5,641 bases of DNA from Candidatus Rifleibacteriota bacterium (GTDB taxonomy: Bacteria > Riflebacteria > Ozemobacteria > Ozemobacterales > Ozemobacteraceae). Shown here piece by piece: positions 5,231-5,641 of this stretch. Position 1 is the first letter of the stretch. Every line of letters begins with the position of its first letter. A model generated the notes under the pieces. That model did no database searches. It was not told where the DNA came from and saw only the letters and a program-made list of their open reading frames with translations. A program made the translations under genes and the position numbers. Location: NCBI GenBank assembly GCA_029560455.1, contig JAKQKW010000242.1, forward strand, positions 1 to 5,641. Direction: 5' to 3'.

Positions 5231-5641
5231 ATGTTGGCAATCAGAAACAGACAGGCTGCGGTTTCGCTTGTTGAGGTGCTGATTGCCCTCGCCATTCTTT
5301 CGACGCTGGCTCTGCCGATGCTGATGCTTCTTGTCGAATATTCGCGCGGCAGTTCGCAGCTCGGCGATTATTACCAGATTTTGAATATCGTCGAAGAAAA
5401 GCTCGACACCGCCCTGGCACTGAATTTTGTCGATATTCCGACCGGTGAAACCGACGGCAAGCTGATCGAGGCCGAAAATTCGCGTCCGCTCGACCTGCGC
5501 CCGGCCCAGGTTGGGCACGAGATCGTCAGATTCAAGATGCGTGCCGAGATGACAACGGTCGAGTTTGCGGCGATGAAAGACGCCACTTCCGGGCAACTGC
5601 AGCGCGCCCGTGTCGAAGACGGCATGAAGCGCATCGAGATT
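5231..5641 (+). CDS. Type IV pilin-like / pseudopilin protein, 3' end outside window
   Basis: 137 codons are open to the last base with no stop, so the gene is cut by the window edge. GGAGA (5222-5226) precedes ATG 5231 at suitable spacing. The protein starts with a short basic leader, MLAIRNRQAA, followed by VSLVEVLIALAILSTLALPM, a class III signal with the conserved Glu at position +5 (residue 15) and a long hydrophobic helix. Prepilin peptidase would cut after Ala10; the usual -1 Gly is replaced by Ala and the usual +1 Phe by Val. The 'SLVEVLIALAIL' stretch is like minor pilins/pseudopilins of the PilV/GspI kind, which initiate or cap type IV pili and type II secretion pseudopili. The remainder (residues 35-137, for example NIVEEKLDTALALNF) is not diagnostic. 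Which system it belongs to depends on genes beyond the window. Confidence 0.8.
   Translation, partial: MLAIRNRQAAVSLVEVLIALAILSTLALPMLMLLVEYSRGSSQLGDYYQILNIVEEKLDTALALNFVDIPTGETDGKLIEAENSRPLDLRPAQVGHEIVRFKMRAEMTTVEFAAMKDATSGQLQRARVEDGMKRIEI

Overview
The window is a stretch of a bacterial chromosome with about half G+C, densely coding, with no sign of mobile DNA, CRISPR, tRNA or rRNA. Exported and membrane proteins (a signal-peptide propeller protein and a type IV pilin-like protein) together with a PtsN-type EIIA suggest a diderm (Gram-negative-type) bacterium. I cannot place it in a phylum from sequence alone. The gene order does not match a standard proteobacterial or Bacillus arrangement but shares elements with both.

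Layout. On the minus strand (8-949) is a gene for a secreted protein made almost entirely of seven repeats, read here as a seven-bladed beta-propeller. A 237-bp intergenic region (950-1186) holds divergent promoters. The leftward promoter (CTGACA, 17 bp, TAATAT) is overlapped by a perfect 8+8 bp inverted repeat that looks like an operator. The rightward promoter has a consensus TTGACA and an extended -10, with a run of seven G in its spacer. Rightward from there come hpf (long-form ribosome hibernation factor, 1187-1777), a ptsN-like PTS EIIA gene with a TTG start (1820-2275), secA (best start 2390, to 5158), and the 5' part of a prepilin-like gene (5231, running off the window).

How the genes relate. 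hpf, ptsN and secA share a strand, no terminator is seen between hpf and ptsN, and the only clear promoter is upstream of hpf, so they are probably one transcription unit. Hpf shuts down idle ribosomes as 100S dimers, the EIIA is a phosphorylatable regulatory subunit, and SecA drives protein export. The 114-nt gap before secA holds the most striking non-coding structure in the window: a strong 12-bp hairpin with a T-rich tail. An 8-codon reading frame has its stop codon in the hairpin loop, and the secA ribosome binding site follows just downstream. This looks like an attenuator or translational control element for secA, but that is inference. SecA itself carries an apparent ~30-residue insertion in its first nucleotide-binding domain.
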